From positions 1,426,001-1,490,000 of the forward strand of contig JAFFJZ010000048.1 of NCBI GenBank assembly GCA_018340375.1: a DNA stretch of 64,000 nucleotides, in the 5' to 3' direction. This document shows, in pieces, positions 36,624-48,100 of this stretch; position 1 is the stretch's first letter; each line of letters starts with the position of its first letter. A program made the translations under genes and the position numbers. Origin of the DNA: Gonatopus flavifemur. Lineage: Eukaryota > Arthropoda > Insecta > Hymenoptera > Dryinidae. Under the pieces are notes generated by a model. The model worked only from the letters and a program-made list of their open reading frames with translations, was not told the origin of the DNA and did no database searches.

Positions 36624-36941
36624 CCCAAGCAGCAACAGAAGTTCAAAGTATATAAGAAATAGAAACGTTCGTAGAATGTACGAATGAGATACGAAGAATA
36701 TATAATGAACGTTCATAGAATATTCGAATGAGTCTGTTTTGAATATACTTGGAACGTACATGGTATATTCGAAATGTACGATATTCATTCAATCGACGTT
36801 CGATTGATGTCCCGTCGTATATTCGATTACATACGTTCGATGGATATGCATAGCACCTACGAAACGGTCTCATTGGAATATGCATAGGACATATTTCGAA
36901 TATTCGAAGAACGTTCATAGTATATTCTGGTGCTACTTGGG
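36624..36941. mobile_element. 318-bp MITE, CCCAAGCAGCA / CCCAAGTAGCACC ends, duplication TT
   Basis: Ends CCCAAGCAGCAACAGAAG and CTGGTGCTACTTGGG, flanked by TT. The interior holds TATTCGAATG and GAACGTTCAT motifs. An inverted, more decayed relative lies at about 61385-61705. Confidence 0.85.
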
Positions 36942-37551
36942 TTATAGTACGTTTTCAAAACCTTGTATCCAGTGTCAAGGGATTAGTTGAAGAAGAAAAA
37001 CACCAATGATTTATTAAATTTTGTAAGTTCCTATTTTCGTTTCATTTCTATCAACGATCCAAATTATAAGAACATTTATGAGTTAGAGGAACTTTAGAAT
37101 GCAGTATTGAACAAGATGAAAAGATTCCCTGTAATAAATGACCGGAATTTGTCTATCCGCAGCAAACAGAAAATTTCGATCATGGGGTAGGAAATCAATG
37201 TCCGGTAGATGTATATATATATGAAATTCCCCATAGATTTGATTGAAAATTCCAAAATTTATGGGATTTTTACTATCATTTCGCAGTGGAATTCCAGGAA
37301 AATACGGAAAATTCCTATCGCATGTATGTGTTAATTAATTCCGAACATTTATGTGAAGTTTCCCACAGAAATTTTCTACAGTGTTGCTCGACAGTTTGTG
37401 TGAATTCAAAAACCTTAGAATTGAAAATTGTGCTTTGAAATCCGATCACAAAAAAAGTTGAGCGTATGGATTTGATTTGAATATCTTTGCACAGTTAGAG
37501 GCGATGAAAGCTTCGAATAAAAGCTGCGAACGTTGCACTGAAGCAACGATT

Positions 37552-37755
37552 GGATTTGGAAAACCCGATTAAATCGGGTACCCGACCCCCTCAGGAAAGT
37601 TTTCCCCGTTCATGCCAAATTTCCTTATTCTTTTCTTTATTTTTTCCCCAAAACATGGGAAAGAACATGGGAGTTTGGCAAGTGTATGGAAATAATTAGG
37701 GGAAACTCTTCTACGGGCCGACCCGACCCGATGCGATAAAAAGTGATCCCTAGTA
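37552..37755. mobile_element. hAT-type MITE remnant (GGGTACCCGACC) split by a MITE
   Basis: Left piece AACCCGATTAAATCGGGTAC and right piece GACCCGACCCGATGCG...AAAAAGTGAT match the right part of the element at 11810-12544. They are separated by the 130-bp MITE at 37588-37717. Confidence 0.75.
37588..37717. mobile_element. 130-bp MITE, CTTAGAAAAGTTTTCC family, duplication CC
   Basis: Ends CCCTCAGGAAAGTTTTCC and GGAAACTCTTCTACGGG, flanked by CC. Inserted into a hAT-type MITE remnant. Confidence 0.85.
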
Positions 37756-37811
37756 TATATATTCAGAATCCAAGGTCCATTTAATACCATCAAGTCAGGG
37801 TTTCACTACAA

Positions 37812-37930
37812 CCCGTGGAAGAGTTTTCCCTATTCCTTTCTATAAATTCACCGAATTTCCATGTTCTTTTCCATTTTTCGAGGAAAAGAACCAGGAAATT
37901 TGGCATGAACGAGGGAAGCTTTCCTAAGGG
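37812..37930. mobile_element. 119-bp MITE, CTTAGAAAAGTTTTCC family, duplication AA
   Basis: Ends CCCGTGGAAGAGTTTTCCC and GGGAAGCTTTCCTAAGGG, flanked by AA; opposite orientation to the copy 100 bp away at 37588. Confidence 0.85.
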
Positions 37931-38730
37931 AATCTCAAGAAAATCTATAACCTTGGCTATTAAGTTGTATAAACTTGTGACTCAAGATCTCCAACCGTAT
38001 AACCCCATAACTCTGTGATACTGATGCTATCCCATAACCTCATAACCTTAATCCCTATAAACAACCCATGCAGAAATTGACGAACGACCCAGTACTGGAA
38101 TAACGTTATTTGCCAACTGCCAACTGTTGGCAAACAACGTTGGAATAAACCCGGGATGATAACGCTGATCAACACTGGTACGGCGTTGTTCACCAATACT
38201 GGGTCAACGTTAACATCAACCCTGAATCAGTACTGGTTTTTCATTGTATACCAACATTGACAATTGATTTTCAACCGGCGATGGTAATCCATTTAAGCCT
38301 TTGTACGTAGCTAATGAAAATAATTATATATTTTCAGCTAATGTCCATGGTTATATCGAAAGTAAAAAATATAACACATCTGTTCGTATGTTGCTGAAGT
38401 TTGAATCGTTTCTTGAAACGAATAAATAATCCGAAAACATGTGAAGAAGTCAATTCGAGAACATGAATAATAATTTCCTCAAAATTTTGCCGTATTAAAC
38501 CACACATAATGGACAACGTTGAACGAGTTTTAAATCAATGTTGGCAAATCAGCATTGACTATCGGCGTTACAACAACATTGTACTGGTTGTTACTTCAAC
38601 CACGTTACAAAGAACCCTGGTAATCAGTGTTGTACCAGTACTGTTTCGATTGTTATGGTTGGTTGGAAGTCGGCATTTTCTGCATGGGAAGCAACAGGAA
38701 TTATTACAACCAATATTATTATGTATTATA

Positions 38731-39812
38731 CACGGTAAAAAGAAAAACTTGATTTCAGTTAAAATATAAGCTGAATTTAAGATGCAGCCGAAAGAAGACT
38801 CATTAGACTTAAAGTCAGCTACTGGAAAACCTTCTCAAACTCAAACAAGAATACAGCTTACATTGATCCCTATTGAACTGAAATTAAAACTGATTTTGAA
38901 CTGAAATTCAAAGCGAATTATTCCTGATAAATGGGTTCGTCCATTGTTTTTTGTTTTGTTCTTCTCAACATAGCGTTACCTATCGACGATGAGGAAGTTG
39001 TTTGTGTTTATTCGGAGAATGCAAAATGAAAGTTCCCTGTTGTGTGAATTTATTCACTCCGCTTGTTGACTATTCAATTATATCATGATCGTAGTTTTTG
39101 AAGATTGAACACCTTTAACCCTCATCGGGAGATTCGAACCCACATTGTTGCTGGAATAACCTGTCCTAGTCCTTTGCGTTTAACCACTTCGCCACGGTAC
39201 CGTTTCGATCGACGCATGTGATAAATAATTTCATAATAGTATAATTTGATGGTATGTGTAGTGTGGAGTCGAAGATAAATTTGGAAAACATTTCACGGGA
39301 ACTGAGAATTAGTGGAAATGTGAATACCCCCAACAGTTTGAATTAATACCAATTTGTGTTGTAATGTTGAAGTGAAAGTGTCGACATAAAAAATCCATTG
39401 ACAGTGCGGAAAATCCAATAACAAGCTTTTACGAAAGTGATATTACAAACTGCTACCGAATTTGTTAGACACCTTGAATAATAAATAAAAAACCTGAAAT
39501 AATTTTACTGAATTGAAACTGTCATTAATTATATGCAAATATATATGTGTACGTATAAACAATTGTAACACTGAAAATGAAAGAATTCTAATCTTATTTT
39601 CAGATATTTTTTACTGAATTATCCATCAAACTCTACATGGCTGCCTATAAGATATGCATTGCTGATAATCAGCATATTATCCGGTTTAATTGAATTTAAT
39701 ACGGCCATAATTGTTTTTCATCCCATATTACGGCTGAAATCGTAACATTGCTGATTTTGAGCCTCATCTGAAAATCAGTCGATCATGGAATTAAGATTTA
39801 CTTTTTACTGTG
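38731..39812. mobile_element. 1.08-kb element, CACGGTAAAAAGAAAA ends, TA duplication
   Basis: Ends CACGGTAAAAAGAAAAACTT and AAGATTTACTTTTTACTGTG, flanked by TA, with CTGATTTTGA / TCAGCTTATATT motifs inside. A tRNA-derived piece is embedded at 39118-39203. No transposase frame. Confidence 0.75.
39118..39203 (-). repeat. tRNA-Ser-like SINE sequence
   Basis: Minus strand has GTGGCGAAGTGGTTAAACG (A box) and GTGGGTTCGAATCTCCC (B box), with an extra-long variable region as in tRNA-Ser. The stems are damaged, so I call it a tRNA-derived repeat or pseudogene. Confidence 0.6.
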
Positions 39813-39956
39813 TAGGAACCTGTTATTCCTGAGATTCCTGAAACCCATTAAATGAAATCCTGTAGCCCTGAAACCTCATAACCTTACAACCCCATAGAAT
39901 TATACTTTCTGATCAAAAAGTACCCGGAATTTCTTAATGAAACGAAAACGGTTCAA

Positions 39957-41444
39957 TTACTGATCGATATTTACTTTATTTCCTTCGAAATAATCTCCAT
40001 TGCAAGCAATACACATATTCCAACGCTTCTTCCAATCTTCAAAACATTTTGCATAGGCCGATTTCGGAATCGCCTTCACCCGGATAGCATCGGGAGGTTT
40101 TCTAAACATTCACAAAACGTACTTGCTCACGCAGAGAACGTTCAAATGAGATCCCAGGACGTTCTAAGAACGTCGCATGTACGTCCCAGGGACATACAAA
40201 TGTTCCATATTGTTCTATTTATCTTCAAGCGTCGTTTTGGGGATGTGTTTAATAAAGGTGTCAATGACGTTCTGCGATACTACACATATGTTTGTAAAGG
40301 TTAGTTTCCATGAAAGTACGTTTGGACAACATACTAAGGACGTTCCGTGTGAGATGAAAAGAACGTACCGGGAGCGTATTCGAGTGCACTAAAAATGGAG
40401 GTTTTCTGAACATATCAAAACCCACTTCCCGGACATCAAGCCACGCAGAACTTAGATTATGTTGCTAAAACGTTCAGAAGACTTCTGATGTTATCTGGGC
40501 AGTTCCTTCTGCGAATTGTACTTTATTGCCTCAATCGTCTCAAAACGCTTTTTGTGAAGTGGTAATTTGAGTCGGGGGAATAGGAAAAAATCACAAGGAG
40601 ACATATCATGTGAATACGGAGCTTGAGGAACGGTATGAACATTGTTTTTAGTCAAGTAATCGCGTACAAGATGAGATGTGTGTGCCGGTGCGTTATCGTG
40701 ATAAAGAAACCACGAGTTATCTCTCCACAATTCTGGTCTCTTGCGACGAATGTTTTCCCTCAAACGCTTCAATACGCTCACGTAATATTCCTTATTCACT
40801 GTCTGACCTGGTGGGAGAAATTCGGAGTGGACCACACCACGGCAATCAAAGAAAGCAGTCAACAAAACCTTGATTTTAGATCGACTCTGTCGCGGTTTTT
40901 TAAGTTTTGACTCGTCTGAAAAGCGCCATTCCAATGATCGTTGGTTAGTTTCGATGTCATATTCATAGACCCATGTTTCGTCACCGGTAATGATGCCTTC
41001 GATAACATTTTGGCCCAAAGAAAGCATTTCTTTAGCAACATCAATGCGATGCTGTTTCTGCAACAAATTGAACACTCTCGGCACAAGCCGTGCTTCAACT
41101 CGTCTCTTGGCCAAAATATTGTGCATAACGTTCCACACCGATCCGAACGAGACACCAAGATCGGATGCTATCTCCCTAATGCTCACACGACGATTTGCGA
41201 GGACGATTTCTTGAATTTTATCAATATTTTCGTCAGTGATACTGGTGGATGGACGACCGGAACGAGGCAAATCATCAACCACAATACGACCTGCTTTAAA
41301 CTCTTTGCACCACTCGTACGCTTGTGTTTTCGACATCGTCGAGTCCCCGTAGATTTCTGTTAACATCTTCAACGCTTCCGCACATGAAATTTCGTCAAAA
41401 ACACAAAATTTTAGACAAACTCTTTGCTCAACCAAATTCGACAT
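39957..41444 (-). pseudogene. mariner transposase, interrupted by insertion
   Basis: DD34D-type transposase of the Tc1/mariner superfamily, which cuts and pastes the element at TA sites. ATG at 41444 (MSNLVEQRVCLKFC). N-terminal helix-turn-helix domains with SGRPSTS linker, then the catalytic domain with Asp residues in GDETWVY, YHDNAPAHT and SHDMSPCDFF, and a WRDNSWF segment. The frame is open to KEL at 40500, then stops inside the insertion 40079-40499. Beyond it the frame resumes as KAIPKSAYAKCFEDWKKRWN and ends at TAA 39957-39959, so apart from the insertion the gene appears open. Removing the insert would restore about 345 codons, the normal family length. Confidence 0.93.
40079..40499. 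mobile_element. 421-bp CCC/GGG-group element inside the mariner gene, duplication CA
   Basis: Ends CCCGGATAGCATC and GATGTTATCTGGG, flanked by CA (40077-40078, 40500-40501). Because the interrupted reading frame is known, the original site can be inferred as a single CA, which proves the duplication is 2 bp. The interior has GAACGTTC-like motifs as in other group members. Confidence 0.92.
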
Positions 41445-41830
41445 TGCGAAATTCACAGAACACAACAAACACTCATTCGTTTACAAGGCAACACGCACTA
41501 ACTTCTGACGAATAAGGCGCAAACAGACATTTGGGCGCTAAATAACAGATGAAATAACATGGAAAACAAAAGATTCCGACAATATCTCAAGCCCGATCAT
41601 TATAAATTATATATAAGTAGTGTTGCCCGCTTATTGAGCACCAGACTAAAGGGGCATGGGATTGAATCAATCAGGTTTTTTGTTGGAATCTTGAGTCACG
41701 AAGTTATAGGGCTTGATTAGGTTAGATTATTAGGGATTTTGAGTTAATGGTGAAATCCTGCCGTAATGAAATTGAATGGATCTCGTATTTGGATTTAGCG
41801 ACCCCAATAATGTATAGTAAAAATTAGGGC

Positions 41831-42083
41831 AGTGATGGATACGTTACGCGTTACTGTTACTTATTATACATAAAATGTATCTAATAAATATATAATTTCT
41901 ATATAAAATATATGTGATATATATTTTATATACAGGGTGGGGCATTTATCTTGGGACAATGGAATATCTTGGTTGGGTCAGTTTTTTTTAAAAATGTTGT
42001 ACATACAAAAACCAGAGAAATTGTTGTCTCAAGATAAATGCCCCACCCTGTATAACGAGTAACGAGTAATGTACCCATCACTG
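41831..42083. mobile_element. hAT-type MITE, CAGTGATGGATACGTTAC end, with nested MITE
   Basis: Ends CAGTGATGGATACGTTACGC and AATGTACCCATCACTG; duplication AATTAGGG / CATTAGGG (7 of 8). Interrupted by the 118-bp element at 41933-42050. Confidence 0.82.
41933..42050. mobile_element. 118-bp MITE, CAGGGTGGGGCATTTATCTT ends, TA duplication
   Basis: Near-perfect ends of about 27 bp beginning CAGGGTGGGGCATTTATCTT, flanked by TA, the Tc1/mariner pattern. Nested in a hAT-type MITE. Confidence 0.9.
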
Positions 42084-42367
42084 CATTAGGGCGATTGAAA
42101 AAACATGAATTTTAAATTCCACTGAGTGCAGCGGGGTAAAAAAGAGTGACCACAAAAAGGAGTATTTTTCCGCCTATTTTCTGGGACCGCGGGTTTCAGG
42201 TTAGAATGCATTCTAAAACATACTCTATGTTGATCATTTGTGAGGGTATACAATTTCCTGGTGAGCATAACACTGATTTTACAAGTAAAGTGGTATCGAA
42301 TTTTGATCAAGGTTTCATAAAAATCAACAAACCTTGATAGGTTTTTTATAGAAAAGAATCAATTTTG

Positions 42368-42805
42368 CACGGAGAAAATAATTTAGCTGCAGCAGCTAAG
42401 TGGCTAGCACGGACACGGACAGCCATTAAAGTACACTGAAAAATGGTATGGCTCTCACAGCTCTACTATTCATGTGTTCTCGCTGTCAGGAGGTATAAAG
42501 ATGCCAGTATAGCTCCAACAGCCGAACGCGTCGCTATCATAGCAATCTGTCGGCTGTTGGAGCTATACTGGCATCCTTATACCTCCTGACAGCAAGACCA
42601 CATAAATAGTAGAGCTGTAAGAGCCATACCTTTTTTTCAGTGTAGCTCGTACAGCTAAATTTGAGCTGCTACAGCGAATAAATTAGCTACAAATGCGAAT
42701 TTTCTTGCTATCATAACTAAAATTTAGCTACAAGAGCCAATTTAATGGCTTTCCATGTCTGTGCTAGCCAGTTGGCTGCTGCAGCTAAATTATTTTTTCC
42801 ACGTG
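42368..42805. mobile_element. CACGG-family MITE with nested palindrome
   Basis: Ends CACGGAGAAAATAATTTAGC and GCTAAATTATTTTTTCCACGTG. Arms carry AGCTGCAGCAGC motifs. A 209-bp palindrome at 42434-42642 was inserted into it. Confidence 0.75.
42434..42642. mobile_element. 209-bp near-complete palindrome, CACTGAAAAA ends, TA duplication
   Basis: Arms of about 95 bp pair almost fully, including GGTATGGCTCTCACAGCTCT, CTGTCAGGAGGTATAA and AGCTCCAACAGCCGA with their inverses, leaving a centre of about 20 bp. Flanked by TA. An RNA copy would be a long stable hairpin. Confidence 0.9.
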
Positions 42806-43202
42806 TCAAGAATTTATCGATTTCGTCGATTTCTTCATCTCCAAAATCAATGTTATGCTTACCGGGAAATGGTATTCCCTTGCAAATGATCGACATGAGG
42901 TATTTTTCAGAATGCAATTCAAACCGAAACTCGCGGTCCCAAAAAACAGGCGGATTTTGCGGTCACTCTTTGCTATGAAATCTATAAGAATAAGATTGAG
43001 TCCAAAAAAAGCAAATTGGTTGATTTTTACATGGTGGGTCATCCCATGTCACATCACCCAGGTTATGAAACCTATGATCTCAGATTTCAATGAAATTTTT
43101 TGATTGATAGCCTTGATAGAACGAGGAAGATATCATTCGGCACTTTTCGGAAAGCGGACGGTAACTCAGAAAATCTCGACGTCTGAAATTTATGGTATGC
43201 TC

Positions 43203-43331
43203 CCTCGGGAAAGTCCTCCTCACCCACGCCGAATTCCCCCATTGTTTTGCCTATTTTTTCCTCAAAACATGGAAAAAACAATGGAAATTTGGCAAGTTTA
43301 TGGAAATGGGCAGGGAAAAGTTTTCTACAGG
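43203..43331. mobile_element. 129-bp MITE, CTTAGAAAAGTTTTCC family, duplication CT
   Basis: Ends CCCTCGGGAAAGTCC and GGGAAAAGTTTTCTACAGG, flanked by CT. Confidence 0.8.
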
Positions 43332-43448
43332 CTTTATAAGAATTTGTAATTAAATTTCATTGAAGAATGGTTCCTATTTCGTTTCTTATCTGTATTAACA
43401 ATGATCAGGATTGATTCTCCGATGAGCCCACAATTACTTCCAATATTA

Positions 43449-43538
43449 CAGTAAAACATATACCCCCTTCATCATACGAACGGTCGTTGCCTTGTGTCGA
43501 AGAAAGAATGTGAGCGTTTTTATTGAAGGGTTTTACTG
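43449..43538. mobile_element. 90-bp pogo-type MITE, CAGTAAAAC ends, TA duplication
   Basis: Ends CAGTAAAACATATACCCCC and AAGGGTTTTACTG, flanked by TA. CAGTRAAAC ends with TA duplications are typical of the pogo/Tigger branch. A longer end of this kind is at 55367. Confidence 0.7.
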
Positions 43539-44250
43539 TATTGTAAAAAAAAACATCAAGAATGCTCCATTGATTGATTATAGCAGAGTTCTTGGTATGT
43601 TCAACCAGAATTTTCCAAATTATTATCTGATCCCCCTCCCATCTGTAAATGAATCTCAAATAATTATGAATCAGTTACAGATGAAATTATGAATTTGATA
43701 CAATAGTTCTTGATTACTCGATAAATCAACTACACGATGCAGAAATTTCCAGTTTAATACTTCCCACTAATAACTAGTAAGAACTGTTTTAGCAGGGCGA
43801 ATTTTATGAATTTTTTAATACTCCAGTCAGTTTTATGCTCCATTCTGATACAAGTCATGGGTAATGAAATGCAGATGAGCTTAACTGATCATCATTTAGG
43901 GAATTCAATTTCATTTCCTTTTCAACCAATTCATCTAAAAATGGACAAACGCCACTTTATTGAATCATGACATGTTTGAAAGATATTTGAGAAGATTATT
44001 TTTCTTTTGCTTATATTGCAGGGAAATCAAAGAATTCTCAAGTAACAGTAATTTTCTAAATAATCCTTCGTGACTTGTTAATCGAATGTGTTTGTAAGTT
44101 TCAACAACAAACAAAGTTTCAAATCATAGAAACCATTCCACATATTTTGATCATAATTATTGTTTCAACAGGTCGAGATTATTCAGAATTATTAATTCCA
44201 TGTATGCGTTATTTATAATCTCATGGGCAGATGTGTGATTCAATTCATAC

Positions 44251-44328
44251 AGTGTGCAGCCGAGCGGTTAAGAGATTGTCTGGTGAATGAAGTTTCAAGT
44301 TCGATTCCAATCAGAATAATTGTTTTTT
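44251..44328 (+). repeat. tRNA-derived SINE-like sequence
   Basis: Plus strand reads GCAGCCGAGCGGTTAAGAG (A box of tRNA-Ser/Leu type) and CAAGTTCGATTCC (B box). Stems are not complementary enough for a tRNA gene. Confidence 0.6.
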
Positions 44329-44336
44329 TTTCATCA

Positions 44337-44465
44337 CCCTTAGAAAAGTGTTCCTCTTTCATGCCAAATTTCTTTGTTATTTTCCCTTTGTTTCCTCGAA
44401 ATATGGGGAAAAACACGGAAATTTGGCAAGGTTATGGAAATGAATAGGGAACAGTTTTCTACAGG
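44337..44465. mobile_element. 129-bp MITE, CTTAGAAAAGTTTTCC family, duplication CA
   Basis: Ends CCCTTAGAAAAGTGTTCC and GGGAACAGTTTTCTACAGG, flanked by CA. Lies directly behind a SINE-like sequence. Confidence 0.85.
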
Positions 44466-44858
44466 CAAGGATGATCATGGTGTCAGTCACCGTCTCATGA
44501 CAGATTCATTACGTCTTTTTGATTTGGGGGTTATATTTATTTCCAACTGTAACCATGGAGAAACTTCATGAGAATATTATGAAGTTTTTTACATAAACAG
44601 TTTATTAAATTGCATAATAAAATATTGAGTTCAACAATACAATCCTTGTTGTTGAAAATTTGTTTCTCTATCTTAATAACATATTTATGAAATTTAATAA
44701 CTAATTGTTACATTTCAGGAAGAAATTTTGAAATTTCATCATTAATGTTAAATTTAAGAACTATTATTAAATTCAATATGAAAAAATGATATTTTATAAA
44801 GAATTTTGTACTAAACGTAAGACTTTTTCTAACAGTGTAGATCATGGCATGAACATAT

Positions 44859-45140
44859 CCCATACAGCAAAAGAGTCCCCACGAAGAGCTCCCAATATGA
44901 CAGTAAGCATGAATTCATTATGAATCCTTTGAATTCAAATTGAATTCTTGATGGACAACTTACTGTTCAGAATGAATTCATGTTGTGAGTTCATGAAGAA
45001 TTCTCCAGCCATTCAACATGTATTCGTTTTGAATTCATAGAATTCATATTGAATTCATTTTCACTGACATAACGGGGACTGTTCCAAGAACTCGTTAAGG
45101 AGTCTTCAAGAATCCAAACGGGTTATTTTTGCTGTCTGGG
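44859..45140. mobile_element. 282-bp MITE, CCCATACAGCAAAA / CCCAGACAGCAAAA ends, duplication AT
   Basis: Flanked by AT. Interior is built of GAATTCAT/ATGAATTC motifs in both orientations. A shorter relative with GAATTC motifs is at 48101-48210. Confidence 0.85.
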
Positions 45141-45177
45141 ATGGGTCGGATTTGAACTCACTTTTATCATTTCAGAT

Positions 45178-45321
45178 CAGGGACTTCAACGTTATTCACT
45201 TTCGTTACTCATCATATATAAAATATACATAATAAATATATAATATGTGTACAATATATACATTATTATATATATTTTATATGTAATGAGTAACGAAAGT
45301 GAATAACGTTACAAGTCCCTG
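45178..45321. mobile_element. 144-bp hAT-type MITE, CAGGGACTT ends
   Basis: Ends CAGGGACTTCAACGTTATTC and GAATAACGTTACAAGTCCCTG, further pairing through CACTTTCGTTACTCAT; duplication TTTCAGAT / TTGCAGAT (7 of 8). AT-rich centre. Confidence 0.82.
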
Positions 45322-45572
45322 TTGCAGATATCCAGACGCGACATGCGACGCAATATGAAGTTCATCACGAAACAATTGTCGCTCACTGTAGAAAGAAACT
45401 CTTGAATTCACTCAGAAACTCTCAAGTTCGATTCATCAATCGATATTACAAAACTGTGCTCTCATTCGCGTTCTTAACAACTCATTGAAGAATATGATAT
45501 GAATTAAAAAATACGAGCAATTGATGAATATATACGGTTGGAACGTCCGTCGAGTTGAACAATAAATTGGTA

Positions 45573-45693
45573 CACTGTTAGAAAACTGTATCTGTCTTAA
45601 ACTTAACAATACTATTATGAAATTTAATAAAATGTTTATGTAAAAAACTTCATAATATCATTGTTAAGTTTAAGACAGATTTTTCTAACAGTG
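45573..45693. mobile_element. 121-bp palindromic MITE, CACTGTTAGAAAA ends, TA duplication
   Basis: Ends CACTGTTAGAAAACTGTATC and AGACAGATTTTTCTAACAGTG with pairing through GTCTTAAACTTAACAAT; flanked by TA. Decayed relatives with the same end are at about 44575-44837 (right end AACAGTG) and 62328-62520. Confidence 0.88.
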
Positions 45694-45699
45694 TACTTA

Positions 45700-48100
45700 T
45701 GTGATCATTATTTTACATCGGTCCGATATTGGACCACTTCGAGCAGCGACGGCTGTTCGCAGCCTTCGGACCAATGCTGGGTCAATTGTTCAACCGACTT
45801 ATGGGTCGGCATTAGAGTGGGCCGAAAATGAAAATTTCTGAAATCCCCACCTTAGTGCTGAGGTTCTATGGAAAATTCTTCTCGATTCGAATCAAATCTA
45901 ACATACTATTCCTGTCATTCTTCTTTACATCCAATAAGAGTGAAATAGACGCTGTCGTAAAATATGGGTCAGGGTTGAGAAAACGTACGATATATTTTCT
46001 TCGTAGAGTAACATGAATATGTATATATTTGACATGTTCTATATTGAACTCAATACGGAATAATAGAATACGTGAGTTTACGTACACAGGATACGCAGGG
46101 TTGACTGAGAAAACAAGTTTCGCAATTGGTCGTAGTTCATCCCTTGTAACAGATATGGGAAGGAACAACTTACTTATGATAGGAGGGTGGAGAGGAGAAG
46201 GGTGTTTCTTTTCACCCCAAGGATCATTATCCTACTCCAAAACGAACCGTGTATGTTACGTGTATCCCCTCGAGGGAAGTTGGAAAAAAAGAGGAGAGAT
46301 CTTCATCGCCTTTGAGTGGCTTTCGGCTCATCCATTTGAGAGGATCATTATTGTCAAAAGATCTATACGATTAAAATCGACGACCTTTTGAACGATCAAC
46401 AGACTACGTTACGGATTCCTCGTATAGTAAGGTATTCATCCGTTTCGTTTTTTTTCGTACACGACTTTTACAAATATCCTCATATATCGATTGAAATATC
46501 CGCCAAGTCTCGTCGCATTGAAAATCAGGCAAAATTTTAATACTTTTTTTCAGAATTATTCAGTAGTTCTGGGATAAATAAATTTATAGAGTTTGTTTTT
46601 CATTTTCCTTTCAACAGTTCAATGATCATGTATGTATATACCTTCTTGTTCATTTAGTAGAAGAAAATGTTTGCAACAGATTGAATTTGAATATCATCTC
46701 GAGAGCATTTTAAAACTTTTGTTACAGATTTCACAAAGATGAAAGAGGTAGAATCCTCGTACGTGATATCCGATAAAACGATTTTTCCGTCGTCGTGTTT
46801 CCTTTAGGGTCGACAAAACGGGAAAGTTTCGAAACAAGATCCAAGATCTCCGCCTCTATCCAGATACCATTGGTCCATGTTCCTCTCCAATCCCCTGCTT
46901 CCTACAACGCGTTGTCGTTACTCGTTTTCTATACGTGTGGATTTTGTACTGGTAGCGACGTTGGATTAAATGCATTTATGTACTAGTTAAAACGCACACA
47001 CGTGCTTCATTGAATGTACATTTCTTACCGGTTTGATACTATTTTATGCCTTTTACACGGTATATAATATTTGATTCAAGAATTCGCATCTGTTCATACA
47101 GTCCTCTGCCAATGATTTACAAGAGATAAGAAAATTATAGGGAATTTTTTCCATTGTTTTGGATCTGTACCGTTTATTTATGATAAAGGTTTTGGATCCT
47201 ATGGTGTATGAACGATATACGTTATCAAAGGATGGAATATCTGTTGTTCTCAATATAGTTTCTGCGTATTTTCTGATAGGAACTGGATAGGAAGTCTCTA
47301 AGGGAAAATATCGATCCAAAACAATAAAACGAAGCTATTTCAAACAATTTTGAAAATTGCCGTTCTCACCGCAATACGCGATGCACTAGGTGGAGACGAT
47401 CATGAATCGTAGATATGATATTGAGAGTCCGGGAAAAGACAATCAGATCTGATCAAATCTAAATTTTGGTCAGATCTCAACAGATTTATTAAGATCTGAA
47501 AAACTGCACACTGAGAGAAGAGATTATATAAACATTACCAAAATTCCAGTTATAGTTATTGAAAAGTATGATAATTGAATGACACATGGGGATTTTAGAT
47601 AAAGTTCCTTTCTTCTCAATTATAATCATCCCATATCTAATATACCACGCGATATTAAGAGAAAAAAGGATTATTTTATATACATTGGAGTATAAGCTAC
47701 GCAATAAAATATTGTCCATCATTTTACAATATAGAGAAGTATGTAAATTCGGTTGAACGAATTCTCACCAAGTAGTTTAGTGAAATTTCACCATTATGCC
47801 TGTCAAATATTTCGATCCTTATTTATTGAAATATAATGGTTTACTTGTTGATTTTTGCGGCATATTTGATCAACCAATATCATGCAGTAAGAAAGGTGAA
47901 ATTCTAATGGATTCAGTAATTGAATATCAATTTCAAAAGGTCGATTTCCTAACACAAATAATAATAATTGCATTAATGTGACACAAGCGCTAGGACTCAA
48001 ATCAATTTTTTGTGAATAATGTACGCAAAAATGCGTGAGTTTATTTGAAATATCTCTCCGTACAGCATTTTTTCAGTGTTTCAAATTCCGTTCTAAAAAC
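45700..48100. other. Unassigned region
   Basis: Mostly free of recognisable mobile elements and of somewhat higher complexity than its surroundings. An open frame of 120 codons (46029-46391, +) overlaps one of 100 codons on the other strand; neither shows a known domain, splice context or codon bias. No gene is claimed. Confidence 0.4.

Larger units (their letters stand above)
39905..41580 (-). mobile_element. mariner element broken by a 421-bp insertion
   Basis: Contains a mariner transposase gene on the minus strand. The 3' side ends near TTCTGATCAAAAAGTACCCG (about 39907), which I take as its terminal repeat. The 5'-side terminal repeat is not recognisable before about 41580, so that end is lost or decayed and the boundary is approximate. 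Confidence 0.8.
42140..42980. repeat. Inverted repeat of about 150-bp arms around a MITE
   Basis: Arms at about 42140-42290 and 42820-42980 are inverted relatives. Both can be read as a similar peptide (MLTRKLYTLTNDQH on the minus strand, MLTGKWYSLANDRH on the plus strand). Between them lies a CACGG-family MITE. Whether the peptide ever had meaning is unknown. Confidence 0.6.

Noticed and set aside
39118..39203. Functional tRNA-Ser gene
   Set aside because: A and B boxes are present but acceptor and T stems do not pair.
41442..41468. Transposase start at 41468
   Set aside because: That codon is TTG; the ATG at 41444 gives the usual mariner N terminus.
46029..46391. 120-codon open frame, plus strand
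   Set aside because: No recognisable domain; overlaps another open frame on the opposite strand, as expected by chance in this composition.
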